Under the pieces are notes generated by a model. The model was not told the origin of the DNA and ran no database searches. It saw nothing but the letters and a program-made list of their open reading frames with translations. 64,000 nt of DNA from CAVWCW01 sp963753615 (lineage in GTDB: Bacteria > Pseudomonadota > Gammaproteobacteria > Chromatiales > Chromatiaceae): the NCBI GenBank assembly GCA_963753615.1, contig CAVWCW010000005.1, positions 195,190 to 259,189 on the forward strand. Direction: 5' to 3'. Position 1 is the first letter of the stretch, and every line of letters starts with the position of its first letter. Positions 8,428 to 18,429 of this stretch are shown piece after piece. The position numbers and the translations under genes were made by a program.

Positions 8428-9276
8428 ATGCTCCCAAGCCGTCTCATTCCCTGCGCCCTGCTGCTGCTCGCCCTGGCCCTGCCCGCCGCCGCCCGGGGCC
8501 CGAGCGCGCAACCGGACCTGACCGCCACCCTCTGGCTGCAGACCGCCGGTGAATACGCCGCCCTGTCACGCCAGAGCTATCGCCAGGCCCAGGCCCAATT
8601 GGGGCCCGCCCTGCGACACCCGGCCTGGAGCGCGGCCTTGGAACAGCGGAAGCTGCCCAGCCGAAGCTACGCCGAGCTGCCCCCGGCGGTGATCCTGGAT
8701 CTGGACGAAACCGTTTTCGACAACAGCCAGGTGCAGGGCGAGTTCGTCACCGCCGGCGGCTTCGACCCGCAGCTCTGGGACGCCTGGATAGCCCGGGCCG
8801 AAGCGGACGCCCTGCCCGGGGCCCTGGAATTCGCCCGCGCCGCTCACGCGCTGGGCGTCACCCTGGTGTTCGTCACCAATCGCGCCTGCGCCCCGCGCCC
8901 CGGCGACGACCACCCCTGCCCCCAGGAAGCGGACAGCCTCCGCAATCTGCGGCGTCTGGGCTTCCCCGCTTCGGGCCCGGCCGAGATCCTGATGCGTAAC
9001 GAGCGACCGCGTTGGGACCACGAAAAATCCCATCGCCGGCAAGAACTGGCGCGACGATACCGCATCCTGCTATTGATCGGCGACGATCTCGGCGACTTCC
9101 TCCCGGGGGTGCGGGGCATGCCACCGCCGCAGCGCCGGGAGGCGGCGCTGGCCCAGGAGGCGTTCTGGGGCGCGGGCTGGTTCCTGCTGCCGAACCCGGT
9201 CTACGGCTCCTGGCGGCGAGCCCTGGGCGCGAATCCGGAGACCCACCTCCAGGTCCCCGATCCGCCGCTGCCGTGA
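8428..9276 (+). CDS. Periplasmic HAD-family acid phosphatase (class B / e(P4)-like)
   Basis: A 282-residue exported protein with a Sec signal peptide (LLLLALALPAAA) but no lipobox. The HAD nucleophile motif is D91-L-D93-E-T-V-F-D-N, followed by FVTNRACAP (motif II) and GDDLGDF (motif IV), which define the plant acid phosphatase/e(P4) group that removes phosphate from nucleoside monophosphates in the periplasm. The ATG two codons after an in-frame TTG was taken as start. A probable role is nucleotide scavenging. Confidence 0.87.
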   Translation: MLPSRLIPCALLLLALALPAAARGPSAQPDLTATLWLQTAGEYAALSRQSYRQAQAQLGPALRHPAWSAALEQRKLPSRSYAELPPAVILDLDETVFDNSQVQGEFVTAGGFDPQLWDAWIARAEADALPGALEFARAAHALGVTLVFVTNRACAPRPGDDHPCPQEADSLRNLRRLGFPASGPAEILMRNERPRWDHEKSHRRQELARRYRILLLIGDDLGDFLPGVRGMPPPQRREAALAQEAFWGAGWFLLPNPVYGSWRRALGANPETHLQVPDPPLP

Positions 9277-9282
9277 CCGGGG

Positions 9283-9684
9283 CTAGGGTCGCAGCTCGAT
9301 GTGAAACTCCGGCGCCTGCATGATGTGGCGCCTGACCGAGCACAACTCCATGGCCCGGGCAATGGCGTCGCGGTAGCGCTCGGGAAAGCCCGCCGGCAGC
9401 TCCAGCTCCAGGGTCATTTGGGTGATGCGCTTTTGCACCGGATCGCGCTCGCAGTGCATGCGCAGCGCCATGCCTTCGGTGGACAGCCCCCGGGCCTGAC
9501 AAAAGTTCCAGGCAAAGATCCCGGCGCAGCTGCCGATGGAGGCGAGGAACAGGTCAAAAGGTTCGGGCGCTGAGCCGCAACCGCCGGCGGACTCGGCCTG
9601 ATCGGTGCGAATGCTGAAGCGCCCGATCCGGGCATCCACCAATTTACCGCCGGGAAAACTGATCGCAACGGTTTCCGTGCTCAT
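9283..9684 (-). CDS. OsmC-family peroxiredoxin-like protein
   Basis: A 133-residue protein with the two conserved redox cysteines of the OsmC/Ohr fold, C53 in LASIGSCAGIF and C115 in AMELCSVRRHI, and the family's typical PEPFDLFLAS lead-in. It is closer to the YhfA/OsmC-like branch than to Ohr. Members reduce organic hydroperoxides or act on thiols. It converges tightly with the phosphatase gene, and the divergent ABC ATPase gene begins 63 bases from its start. Confidence 0.85.
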   Translation of the reverse strand: MSTETVAISFPGGKLVDARIGRFSIRTDQAESAGGCGSAPEPFDLFLASIGSCAGIFAWNFCQARGLSTEGMALRMHCERDPVQKRITQMTLELELPAGFPERYRDAIARAMELCSVRRHIMQAPEFHIELRP

Positions 9685-9747
9685 TGGGGCTCCGTCATAA
9701 TGGTGCTCGAATTAATTCGATCATAGCGCCGCCGCCGGAGCACGAAA

Positions 9748-10467
9748 ATGACCCCAGACAGCCCAGCCCGGGATGCCCCGCTGATCCGCCTCGAAGGCGT
9801 CAGCCACGGCTACCGCGAAGGCACGCGCAGCCACCGGGTGCTGGAGGGCGTGGACCTGGAGGTGGCCCGGGGCCAGGTGCTGGCCCTGCTCGGGCGCAGC
9901 GGCTCGGGCAAGACCACCCTGCTCAACCTGCTGGGCGGCATCGACCAGCCCCAAGCGGGCCGGATCGAGATCGCCGGCCAGCGCATCGACTCCCTGGGCG
10001 AACCCGAGCGCAGCCTGTTCCGGCGCCGCCATATCGGCTTCGTCTACCAGTTCTTCAATCTCATCCCGACCCTCAGCCTGAGCGAGAACCTGGCCCTGCC
10101 CCTGGAGCTGAACCGGGTGGCGCCCAAGGCGATCGCGGCCCGGGTGGCCGAGCTGCTGGAAGCGGTGGGCCTGGCCGACCGGGCGGACGACTTCCCCGAC
10201 CGCCTCTCCGGCGGCGAACAGCAACGGGTGGCGATTGCCCGGGCCCTGGCCCACCGCCCCAAGCTGGTGCTGGCCGACGAGCCCACGGGTAACCTGGACG
10301 CGACAACCGGCGGCCGCATCCTCGAGCTGCTGAGCGGGATCTACCGCAACGAGGACCAGACCCTGGTGCTGGTCACCCACAGCCTGCAGGTGGCCAAACA
10401 CGCCGACCGGGTGTTGATGCTCGACCAGGGCCGGCTGGCGCCCCCCAGCGAGGAGATCGCCTGGTGA
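9748..10467 (+). CDS. ABC transporter ATP-binding protein (LolD/MacB type; AttE-like)
   Basis: A 239-residue nucleotide-binding subunit. Walker A is GRSGSGKTT (49-57), the signature is LSGGEQQR, Walker B is LVLADEPTGN, and a switch histidine lies in LVTHS. The FVYQFFNLIPTLS stretch is typical of LolD/MacB/DevA-like ATPases that drive mechanotransmission or lipoprotein export. It overlaps the permease start by four bases. With the downstream lipocalin-like gene it forms an AttEFGH-type set. Confidence 0.9.
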   Translation: MTPDSPARDAPLIRLEGVSHGYREGTRSHRVLEGVDLEVARGQVLALLGRSGSGKTTLLNLLGGIDQPQAGRIEIAGQRIDSLGEPERSLFRRRHIGFVYQFFNLIPTLSLSENLALPLELNRVAPKAIAARVAELLEAVGLADRADDFPDRLSGGEQQRVAIARALAHRPKLVLADEPTGNLDATTGGRILELLSGIYRNEDQTLVLVTHSLQVAKHADRVLMLDQGRLAPPSEEIAW

Positions 10468-12981
10468 GCGGCTGCCTGCGCCGGGCCGGGTTGCGCTACC
10501 TGCTGCGCCACCCCTGGCAGACCTGGATGTCGCTGCTGGGCATCGCCCTGGGGGTGGCGGTATTGGTGGCGGTGGATCTGGCCAACCAGAGCGCTGCGCG
10601 CTCCTTCGAGCGCTCCATGGAGCAGCTGCTGGGCCGGTCCAGCCACCAGATTCTGGCCAATGCGGGCGGCATCCCCGAGGCCTTCTACGCCGAGCTGCGG
10701 CTGGAGCATGGCATCCGCACCAGCGCCCCGGTGCTGGAGGGCCACGTGGAGCTGCAGGGCGAGACCTTCAGCCTGCTCGGGGTCGACCCCTTCGCCGAGG
10801 CCCCGTTCCGCCCCTCACCCAAGACCTGCCGGACGGCAGCCTGCGCCGCCTGCTCACCGAACCCGGCAGCCTGCTGATCGCGCGGCGCAGCGCCGAGCGC
10901 CTCGGCCTGGCCTCGGGGGACCGGGTGGAACTGCTGGCCGACGGCCGCGGCCAGGCCGGCAGAGATCATCGGCCTGCTCGACGGCGAGAACCCGGCCGCC
11001 CTCGACGGCCTGCTGCTGGCCGACATCGCCGGCGCCCAGGAGCTGCTCGGCCGCTCGGGCCGGCTCGACCGCATCGACCTGATCCTGCCCCCCGAGGCGG
11101 CCGCCGCCCTGGCCGAGCGCCTGCCCCCGGCCCTGCGCCTGGAGCCCGCCGCCGGGCGCACCGCCGCCAGCCTGCAGCTGAGCCGGGCCTTCCGCATCAA
11201 CCTCAGCGCCATGAGCCTGCTGGCGCTGCTGGTGGGCAGCCTGCTGATCTACAACACCATGACCTTCTCGGTGCTGCAGCGCCGGCCCCTGCTGGCGGAC
11301 CTGCGGGTGCTCGGGGTGACCCGGGCCGAGCTGTTTCGCCTGGTGCTGGGCGAGGCCCTGCTGCTGGGCCTGGCCGGCACCCTGCTCGGCGTGCTGCTCG
11401 GCATCGTCCTGGCGCCAGGGCCTGCTCGGGCTGGTGACCCGCACCATCAACGACCTCTACTATGTGCTCAATGTCAGCCAGCTGCTGATCCAGCCCCTGA
11501 TCCTGCTCAAAGGCGTTGCCCTGGGCCTGGGCGCCAGCCTGATCGCCGCCCTGGGGCCGGCCCTGGAGGCCGCCCGCACCCAGCCCACGGCGGCCCAGCG
11601 CCGCTCCCTGATCGAACACCGTGCGCACCGGGCCGCGCCCTGGCTGCTGGCCCTGGGCCTGGGCCTGGGCGCCGCCGGCTGGCTGCTGGCCCAGCTGCCG
11701 AGCCGGGACCTGATCCTCGGCTTCGGCGCCCTGTTCCTGATCATCATCGGCTACACCCTGCTGGTACCCGCCCTGGTGCTATTGCTCACCCGCCTGCTCC
11801 TGCCCGCCTGCCGAGTCCTGTTCGGCGTCATCGGCGGCCTGGCGGTGCGCGGCATCGACCGCGGCCTGAGCCGCTCCGGGCTGGCGGTGGCGGCCCTCAG
11901 CGTCGCGGTGGCCGCCACCGTGGGCATGGGGGTGCTGGTCACCAGCTTCCGCGCCAATGTGGCCGACTGGCTGGGCCAGACCCTGCAGGGCGACCTCTAT
12001 ATCTCCGCCCCGCATTCCGTCTCCAGCCGCGCCGACGGCCTGCTCGACCCCGAAGTGCGGCAGCGCCTGCAGGGCCTGCCCGGCATCGCCGAGCTCAGCA
12101 CCGGGCGCCGCCTGGAGGTCGAGACCGAGCGCGGCCCGGTGGCCCTGCTCGCCATTGGCCTGGCCAGCCGCAGCCACCGCGGCTTCAGTCTGGTGGGCGA
12201 ACCGCCGCCCGGCCTCTGGGACGGCTTTGCCGCCGGCGAACTGCTGCTGATCTCCGAGCCCTACGCCTACCACCAGGGACTGAAGGTCGGCGACCCGCTG
12301 CAACTCTACAGCGCCGACGGGCCGCGCCAATTTCGGGTCGGCGCCGTGTTCCGCGACTTCGGCAGCGACCGCGGCCTGCTGGTGATGGCGGGCGACGTTT
12401 TCGCCCGCTATTGGCACGACCCGGGCATCTCCGCCATCGGCCTGTTCCTCGAGCCCGGGGCCGACCTCGACCAGGTCCAGGCCGGCGTACGCGCCGCCCT
12501 GGCCGGCCTGCCCCAGGGCGCCCGGGTGCGTTCCAACCGGGAGATCCGCGCCCACTCCCTGGAGATCTTCGACCGCACCTTCACCGTCACCCGGGTGCTG
12601 CGGCTGCTGGCGGTGCTGGTGGCCTTCGTCGGCATCTTCAGCGCCCTGATGGCCATGCTTCTGGAGCAGGGCCGGGAGCGCGCCATACTGCGCGCCACCG
12701 GCGTCACCCGCGGCCAACTGCTGGGCCTGGTGAGCCTGCAAACCGGCCTCATGGGGCTGATGGCCGGCCTGCTCGCCCTGCCCCTGGGCCTGGTCATGGG
12801 CCGGGTGCTGATTCAGGTCATCAACCTGCGCTCCTTCGGCTGGAGCCTGCAGCCGCTGACCCCGCCCGGGGTATTCGCCGACGCCCTGCTGCTGGCCCTG
12901 GCCGCCGCCCTGCTCGCCGGGCTGCTGCCGGCCTGGCGCAGCATGCGCATCGAGCCGGCCGCCGCGCTGCGGGAGGAATGA
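10464..12981 (+). CDS. ABC transporter permease (MacB/FtsX-type; AttF/AttG-like), three frame breaks
   Basis: One gene of about 838 codons if three single-base indels are corrected: a missing C in the C-run at about 10814, an extra base at about 10961 and an extra C at about 11415. The frames run on without any loss of homology-like sequence. The protein starts with a first membrane helix (TWMSLLGIALGVAVLVAV), then a periplasmic domain, the first FtsX helix group, a second periplasmic domain and a second FtsX group near the end (ILRATGVTRGQLLGLVSLQ), as in large export permeases with two FtsX domains. The breaks look like sequence errors, not decay. Confidence 0.82.
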
Positions 12982-14107
12982 GCATGCGCCTGCGGAACCT
13001 CCTGATGCTCATCGCCCTGCCGGCCGCCCTGGTCACGGCCTGCGGCCCGGACCCCGAGCCGACGCAAGCCACCCGGCTCGGCGCCGCCCTCGGCGGCGAG
13101 CCCGATGCCGGCTACGCCCGCGCCCTGACGCCGAGGGAATTCCAGTTTCCCGCCGATCACGGCGCCCACCCCGACTTCCGCAACGAGTGGTGGTACCTCA
13201 CCGGCAACCTGGCCGCTCCGGACGGCCGACGCTTCGGCTACCAGTTCACCCTGTTCCGCATCGCCCTGAGCCCGGAGATGCCCCCCGCGGGACTCCGCCT
13301 GGGCCAGCCGCCAGGTCTGGATGGGACACGCCGCCGTTACCGATATCGGCAATCGCCGCCACCGGTCCGACGAGCGCTTCGCCCGCGGCGCCCTCGGCCT
13401 GGCCGGCGCCGCAGGCAGCCCCGCTGCGGGTCTGGCTGGAGGACTGGCAGCTCAGCGCCCCTGGCGACGGCCGGCCCTGGCAGGTCGAATTCGCCACCGA
13501 AGACTTCGCCCTCCAGCTCGACCTGGACCCGCTCAAGCCCCCGGTGCTCCAGGGCGACCAGGGCCTGAGCCAAAAGAGCGCCAGCCCGGGCAACGCCTCC
13601 TACTACTACTCCCTGCCCCGCCTCGCCAGCAGCGGCCGGCTGACGCTGGGCGGCGAGACGGTCCCGGTCGACCGGCCTGTCAGCTGGCTCGACCGGGAAT
13701 GGAGCACCAGCGCCCTCGGCCCCGACCAGGCCGGCTGGGACTGGTTCGCCATCCAACTCGAAGACGGCCGCGACCTGATGTACTACCAACTCCGGCGCAA
13801 GGACGGCAGCGCCGACCCACACAGCGGGGGCAGTCTGAGCGGGGCGGACGGCACCCTGCTTCGTCTCCGCGCAGCGGATGTGGAGCTAGTACCCACCGAA
13901 TGGTGGACCAGCCCCGAGGGAAGCCGCTATCCCATCGGCTGGGAGCTGGCCCTGGCGCCGACCGGGGAACGCTGGCGGGTGCGGGCGGTAGTTGAGGACC
14001 AGTTGATGGCGATGACCGTGCGCTATTGGGAAGGGGCGATCGAGGTGGTTGACTCCGCAACGGGAGCCTTGCTGGGTCGCGGCTATTTAGAGCTGGCGGG
14101 GTATTGA
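12978..14107 (+). CDS. AttH-like lipocalin-domain lipoprotein (CrtC/hydroxyneurosporene synthase-like), two frame breaks
   Basis: Starts by ATGA overlap with the permease. The signal peptide ends in a lipobox (LVTACG). The mature part begins REFQFPADHGAHPDFRNEWWYLTGNL, here split as PADHGAHPDFRNEWWY, the hallmark of the AttH/CrtC lipocalin-like family. It goes on through FRIALSP, WLDREWSTSAL, GWDWFAIQLEDGRDLMYY and ends in GRGYLELAGY. Two extra bases, at about 13287 and about 13420, shift the frame; correcting both restores the family's usual 370 or so residues. In AttEFGH systems this is the exported partner of the ABC transporter. The substrate is unknown. Confidence 0.82.
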
Positions 14108-14206
14108 AACCAGCGATTCAAGTTCGCGCGACAGCGCCAACTTTCCCCGCCACCTTCGCTATCGTATCCTTGTACCCAGGCTAACCCTCCCCCAAAGAAG
14201 CCCGAT

Positions 14207-14377
14207 ATGGACATCAAGACCACCCTCCGACCCGGCGAAAACGGCACCAAGGCCCTGCTGCGACAGTACGGTGACCAGCTGGTGTGCGTGCGCTGCCTTC
14301 GCAGTCATGGGCCACACCACCTTTGCCGGATTCGTGAAAATGAAGCATCAAAAACTAGAAACCGTGTCCCCTATTGA
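14207..14377 (+). pseudogene. Probable remnant of a short conserved protein
   Basis: A 56-codon frame beginning MDIKTTLRPGENGTKALL and running to QYGDQLVCVR resembles the N-terminal half of a small protein I recall from proteobacteria (motif GTK..L...YGD.LVCVR). After LVCVR the remaining residues no longer resemble it, as if another sequence had replaced the 3' half. The family is not named here with certainty. Treated as a truncated remnant beside repeat element R4. Confidence 0.4.
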
Positions 14378-14485
14378 TCCGTGGAATTACGGTGACACTT
14401 TACCATTTCACGGTACTTTACCATTTGCACTATTTCCCAGCTGTGCTGGGCTCAGCGCATGGCTCGACTTCCAAGGATTATGAAT

Positions 14486-14585
14486 CAAAGGAGCCAGGCT
14501 CGAATTTATATTCGCCCCTCCAGGACTTTAGCCCGCGAGATCCCTGAGTCACCATCAGAAAAAGGTCGAGCCTAGCCCCTTTAAC
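14486..14585. repeat. Inverted-repeat element R4, copy 1
   Basis: A 100-base element with imperfect terminal inverted repeats of about 28 bases: the left end reads AAAGGAGCCAGGCTCGAATT, and the right end, on the other strand, reads TTAAAGGGGCTAGGCTCGAC. A second copy follows the next gene. It is probably a small non-autonomous mobile or REP-like element. The two copies tightly frame the DUF1772-like gene. Confidence 0.65.
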
Positions 14586-14609
14586 GTGCCAATAGATCAT
14601 TCAAGGATT

Positions 14610-15116
14610 ATGACGGAAACAATAGGGCTTTTTCAGGTTTCTCTGACCCTTGCGACGTTTTTGTGTTCCCTCGTCGCGGGCTTCCTATTTTCTTTTGCGG
14701 TTGTGGTAATGGCTGGCATTAGAAATTTAGACAACAGGGAGTTTATCCGAGCGTTTCAGGCGATGGATGGGGTTATCCAGAATAATCAACCGATCTTTAT
14801 AGTGGTCTGGCTCGGGTCAGTTATAGCTTTGATTATCGCTAGTGTGCTTAGCATCGGACACTTAGATGCAATCGGACGTTGGCTCCTAATCGTCTCGACA
14901 CTCACCTATCTGCTCGGTGTTCAATTGCCGACATTCACCATCAATATCCCTCTAAACAACAGACTCCAATCTCTGAATGTCGATACTATCGATGAACCCG
15001 CACAAGCAAGAGCTCGTGAGGCTTTCGAGGGACGCTGGAACCGCTGGAACGCAGTTCGGGCGGTTCTATCGTGTCTAGTATCTGTTCTGTTGATAGTCTT
15101 GGTATTTAGATATTAA
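14610..15116 (+). CDS. Small membrane protein, DUF1772 (anthrone-oxygenase-like) family
   Basis: A 168-residue protein with four predicted membrane helices and the family landmarks LVAGFLFSFAVVVMAGI, LDNREFIRAFQAMDGVIQ and NNQPIFIVVWLGS. DUF1772 proteins are often annotated as anthrone oxygenase-like, but their bacterial function is unknown. I prefer the ATG at 14610 (AAGG just upstream) over the in-frame GTG 24 bases earlier, which lies against the repeat. Base composition is clearly more AT-rich than the flanking genes, which together with the bracketing R4 elements suggests acquisition by transfer. Confidence 0.8.
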   Translation: MTETIGLFQVSLTLATFLCSLVAGFLFSFAVVVMAGIRNLDNREFIRAFQAMDGVIQNNQPIFIVVWLGSVIALIIASVLSIGHLDAIGRWLLIVSTLTYLLGVQLPTFTINIPLNNRLQSLNVDTIDEPAQARAREAFEGRWNRWNAVRAVLSCLVSVLLIVLVFRY

Positions 15117-15138
15117 TGGGCACATTGATGAATCGTCG

Positions 15139-15236
15139 AATTAAAGGGGCCTGGCTCGAATAAATTTTTGCCTATCCGGAACACCGAAGTACGCAGTTCC
15201 TCTGGCATCAAAAAAATCGAACCTGGCCCCTCTAAC
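15139..15236. repeat. Inverted-repeat element R4, copy 2
   Basis: A 98-base element with ends matching copy 1: the left end reads TTAAAGGGGCCTGGCTCGAA, and the right end, on the opposite strand, reads GTTAGAGGGGCCAGGTTCGA. It begins 22 bases after the DUF1772-like stop codon. The inner parts of the two copies are only weakly alike. Confidence 0.65.
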
Positions 15237-15297
15237 TTCCTTTAACTTCTATCGCAAGATCAAGGCGCTGAAGGCGTCTAAACCCAATATCGAGTCG

Positions 15298-17472
15298 TTA
15301 CTTGATGAAGAGCATCTCGCGATATTTCGGCAGCGGCCATTGCTCGTCGGCGAGTTCGGCCTCCAATGCATCGGCGTGCACCCGTACCTGATCCATCAGG
15401 GGACGGAGCGTTTTTGCACAGTACTGCATGTGTTCGTCGGTGGAGTCGAAATCTTCAAGCGCGAACGCTGAACTCAGTTCGGCGACCTTCGCGATCATGG
15501 CGTTGGCGCTTTCCGCGATCGTCTTGGCGACAGAACGATCCAGATCGATACCCATTGCACCGATCGCGGCGTCGGTGTCGGCGAGCTCAGCCAGATAGCG
15601 CATTGCAGCGGGATAGATGATGGTTTTCGCCATTTCGATGACCAGCTTTGCCTCCACTGCGATCGACATGATGTAGATCTCGGTGTAGACCTCGTAGCGA
15701 CTCTGCAGCTCGACCGGAGACAATACGTCCGTGCTTTCGAACAGTTGCCTGACCGCATCGTCATTGAGGTAGGGGAGGGCATCTGCCGTTGTGGGGAGAT
15801 TCAAAAGCCCACGTTCCTCTACAGCTTCTTTGTGCCATTCGGGCGAGTAGCCATCGCCACCGAAGATGACGGCACTGTGCTCCTTCATCAGCTGCTTCAG
15901 CACGGCGATTACGGCAGCCGGCTGCGGGCCACCATTGGCCAGTTCCGCCTCCAGTTTCTCCGCAACCCAATTCAGCGAATCGGCCAGGATGGTATTCATC
16001 GCGATCAGCGGGCCGGAAACGGATTGATTCGAGCCTACGGCGCGAAACTCGAAGCGGTTGCCGGTAAAAGCGAAAGGCGACGTGCGGTTGCGGTCGCCCG
16101 AGTCCTTCGCAAACGGAATGATCTGTGACAAGCCTAGATCCATGATGCCGCCGGTGCCGATGCCGTCCAGTTTGCCTTCTTTGATCTGTTCGAAAATCTG
16201 CTCGATCTCACTACCGAGGTAGACCGACAGAATGGCCGGGGGCGCCTCGTTGGCACCCAGGCGGTGGTCATTGCCGGCCGAGGCGATAACTGCCCGCAGC
16301 AGCGGTCCGTAGCGGTGAACGCCGCGGATTACAGCGCCGCAGAACAGGAGGAAGTTGAGGTTCTCATGCGGGGTGTCGCCGGGATCGAGCAGGTTTCCCT
16401 GCGTCGAATTGCCGATCGACCAGTTGACGTGCTTGCCTGAACCATTGATACCGGCAAAGGGCTTTTCGTGCAGCAGGCAGACGAATCCATGCTTCCTGGC
16501 CGTGTTCTTCAGTACGGTCATCAGCATTTGCTGGTGATCCGCAGCCACGTTGGCAGCCTCGAAGTAAGGAGCGATCTCGAACTGGCCAGGCGCGACTTCA
16601 TTGTGCCGGGTCTTGGCAGGTATGCCGAGGCGGTAAAGGGCCTCTTCGACTGCCTCCATGTACACCTGCACGCGCTCGGGGATAGCACCGAAGTAATGGT
16701 CATCGAATTCCTGGCCCTTGGGCGACGGCGCACCGAACAGCGTGCGCCCAGCGAGCAACAGATCGGGACGGAGGTTGGCGAATTTCGCATCGACCAGAAA
16801 GTACTCTTGTTCCGCGCCGCAGCTCGAATTCAGCGGCGCCACCTCGGTCTCGCCCATTAACTTGAGTACCTTGGTCCCGGCCTCGTTCATGGCGGCATTA
16901 GAGCGCAGCAAAGGCACCTTCTTGTCCAGCGCTTCCCCGGTCCAGGATACGAACACCGAGGGTATACAGAGCGTTGCCCCGTTCTCGGTGTCAAGGATGA
17001 AGGCCGGGCTGGTCGGGTCCCAGAAGGTGTATCCGCGGGCCGCGTTGGTTTGTCGAATACCGCCGTTTGGGAAAGAGGAGCCGTCCGGCTCGCCCTTGGT
17101 CAGTAGGCTGCCGTTGAATTCTGTGATCGCCTTGCCGCTGGCATCGGTCACGATGAAGCTATCGTGCTTTTCTGCCGAAGCGCCGGTGAGCGGGTAGAAC
17201 ACATGGGCGAAATAGTCGGCACCCTTGGACAGAGCCCAGGTCTTCATCGCCGCCGCCACATCATCGGCGACTTCGGGAGCCAGTGCCGCGCCTGTTTCCA
17301 TGGTCGTCTTCATTGCCTTGAAAGCGGACTTCGACAGGGCCTCTTCCATCTTGATCAGCGTGAAGACGTCAGTGGCCCAGATATTCTCCAGAGACTCCGG
17401 TTTCTTTACGGCTACGGGGGCGCCGGTGGTGATTTCAAAAACGGCATGGGAACGCGGTGCGCTTTGGCTCAT
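15298..17472 (-). CDS. Type III glutamine synthetase (GSIII)
   Basis: A 724-residue enzyme, the length of GSIII (GlnN-type), far longer than the 470 residues of GSI. Family signatures are visible: SSCGAEQEYFLVD, RHNEVAPGQFEIAP, HEKPFAGINGSGKHVNWS, and the GSIII-specific stretch GDRNRTSPFAFTGNRFEFR. It condenses glutamate and ammonia with ATP; the active form is probably a large homo-oligomer. I chose the ATG that follows a GAGG ribosome site; an upstream in-frame extension is not conserved-looking. No regulatory partner lies beside it. GSIII in a proteobacterium may come from transfer. Confidence 0.93.
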   Translation of the reverse strand: MSQSAPRSHAVFEITTGAPVAVKKPESLENIWATDVFTLIKMEEALSKSAFKAMKTTMETGAALAPEVADDVAAAMKTWALSKGADYFAHVFYPLTGASAEKHDSFIVTDASGKAITEFNGSLLTKGEPDGSSFPNGGIRQTNAARGYTFWDPTSPAFILDTENGATLCIPSVFVSWTGEALDKKVPLLRSNAAMNEAGTKVLKLMGETEVAPLNSSCGAEQEYFLVDAKFANLRPDLLLAGRTLFGAPSPKGQEFDDHYFGAIPERVQVYMEAVEEALYRLGIPAKTRHNEVAPGQFEIAPYFEAANVAADHQQMLMTVLKNTARKHGFVCLLHEKPFAGINGSGKHVNWSIGNSTQGNLLDPGDTPHENLNFLLFCGAVIRGVHRYGPLLRAVIASAGNDHRLGANEAPPAILSVYLGSEIEQIFEQIKEGKLDGIGTGGIMDLGLSQIIPFAKDSGDRNRTSPFAFTGNRFEFRAVGSNQSVSGPLIAMNTILADSLNWVAEKLEAELANGGPQPAAVIAVLKQLMKEHSAVIFGGDGYSPEWHKEAVEERGLLNLPTTADALPYLNDDAVRQLFESTDVLSPVELQSRYEVYTEIYIMSIAVEAKLVIEMAKTIIYPAAMRYLAELADTDAAIGAMGIDLDRSVAKTIAESANAMIAKVAELSSAFALEDFDSTDEHMQYCAKTLRPLMDQVRVHADALEAELADEQWPLPKYREMLFIK

Positions 17473-18429
17473 TGGTATAACCTCGAGTTTTGTGAGATCC
17501 ACCCGCAAACGGAACACTAGCGCCCGCTTGCTGGAATGTGTGTTCAGCGCAGGTTTACGACGATATCGTAGGGCGACGTGCTGATCAGCAACAATCCTTT
17601 CGCACATTCACGCTGGTCGAGCCATCTGAGCAGTTTTCGTGCCGACCTTGGAACAAGGGGCGTCGTCAACTAGTGTGGAGGCGGTTGGGCTGGCCGACTG
17701 AGGTGCGCAACCACGGCACGGCAGGGCTTGTCGGCGCAGGAAAATCGGGCCGCCGTCGTAAAGGGCTCGTGCTGGAGAAAGCAACTGCCCGCCCTGCTAA
17801 GGTGCGTGCCTCGCACGGTTTTCGTGCGAATCAAAGGCGAATCAAACGGGCCAAGCTCAATTTCATTTCGCGCACGACCAGGACAATATAATACAGCCGA
17901 CGAATTAAACCCTAGAATTGAAAGCTGCTATGAGCCAATCACGGAGGACACCTATATCGTTGGGAAAGGGCGCGTCGGTAACCTTTCTCAGCAGCAAAAA
18001 ATGAGCGCCATGCTGCACAAAAAGAAAATAGCCTCTTTATTTAGGCGGATTCTTAGTAACAAGTGACAACCCCGCCCTGAGGTATGCAGTCAACGGAAAA
18101 AACACAGGGACCGGGCTTAAAACCACGGTGGAGAGCCCGACTTGATCCGTTCTTTAGAAAGGACGCTGAGTTTCCTTTATAGCGTCCCCGCATTTTGACC
18201 GCATTCGGCTAAGGAGACGCTGAAAAAGGCCTTCCCTGGCATTTCTCGGCAAGGCATCCTGCCCTGCGCGGGAAACGCGATTAAATCAGCGTTTACCTAA
18301 AGGGTAGAACCTATTTTTTTATCGGCCGCTACCGCCGCAAATTTGGGGTAAGGGCGCGGGGCAGCGAGCGCGGTGTCAGATCAATTCTAAACTTCTGCTC
18401 CTGAGCAGCCCGCCGTCGCCGATCCCGGA
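17473..18429. other. Gene-poor region upstream of GSIII
   Basis: About 950 bases. It must hold the GSIII promoter at its left end. Open frames here are short, without recognisable domains. An AT-richer patch around 17880-18070 encodes a Lys-rich tail ending LHKKKIASLFRRILSNK that could be the remnant of a gene, but I cannot support it. One copy of palindromic repeat R3 lies at 18257-18297. Confidence 0.4.
18257..18297 (-). repeat. Palindromic dispersed repeat R3, copy 1
   Basis: On the minus strand it reads AAACGCTGATTTAATCGCGT then TTCCCGCGCAGGGCAGG. The core is nearly palindromic (AAACGC-GATT / AATC-AGCGTTT). A second copy lies at 33668-33705 in the opposite orientation with only a few differences. 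Confidence 0.55.

Noticed and set aside
10464..12981. Permease as true pseudogene
   Set aside because: All fragments are intact in sequence, three indels fall in homopolymer-like places, and the same error type hits essential ribosomal genes.
14486..15236. Integron gene cassette with attC sites around the DUF1772 gene
   Set aside because: The element ends read GTTRRR-like on the left and YYYAAC-like on the right. attC sites have the reverse order (RYYYAAC first, GTTRRRY last), and no integron integrase is present.
17538..18066. Open frames between GSIII and the lipoprotein
   Set aside because: Basic, low-complexity translations without family features; possibly a gene remnant but not supported.
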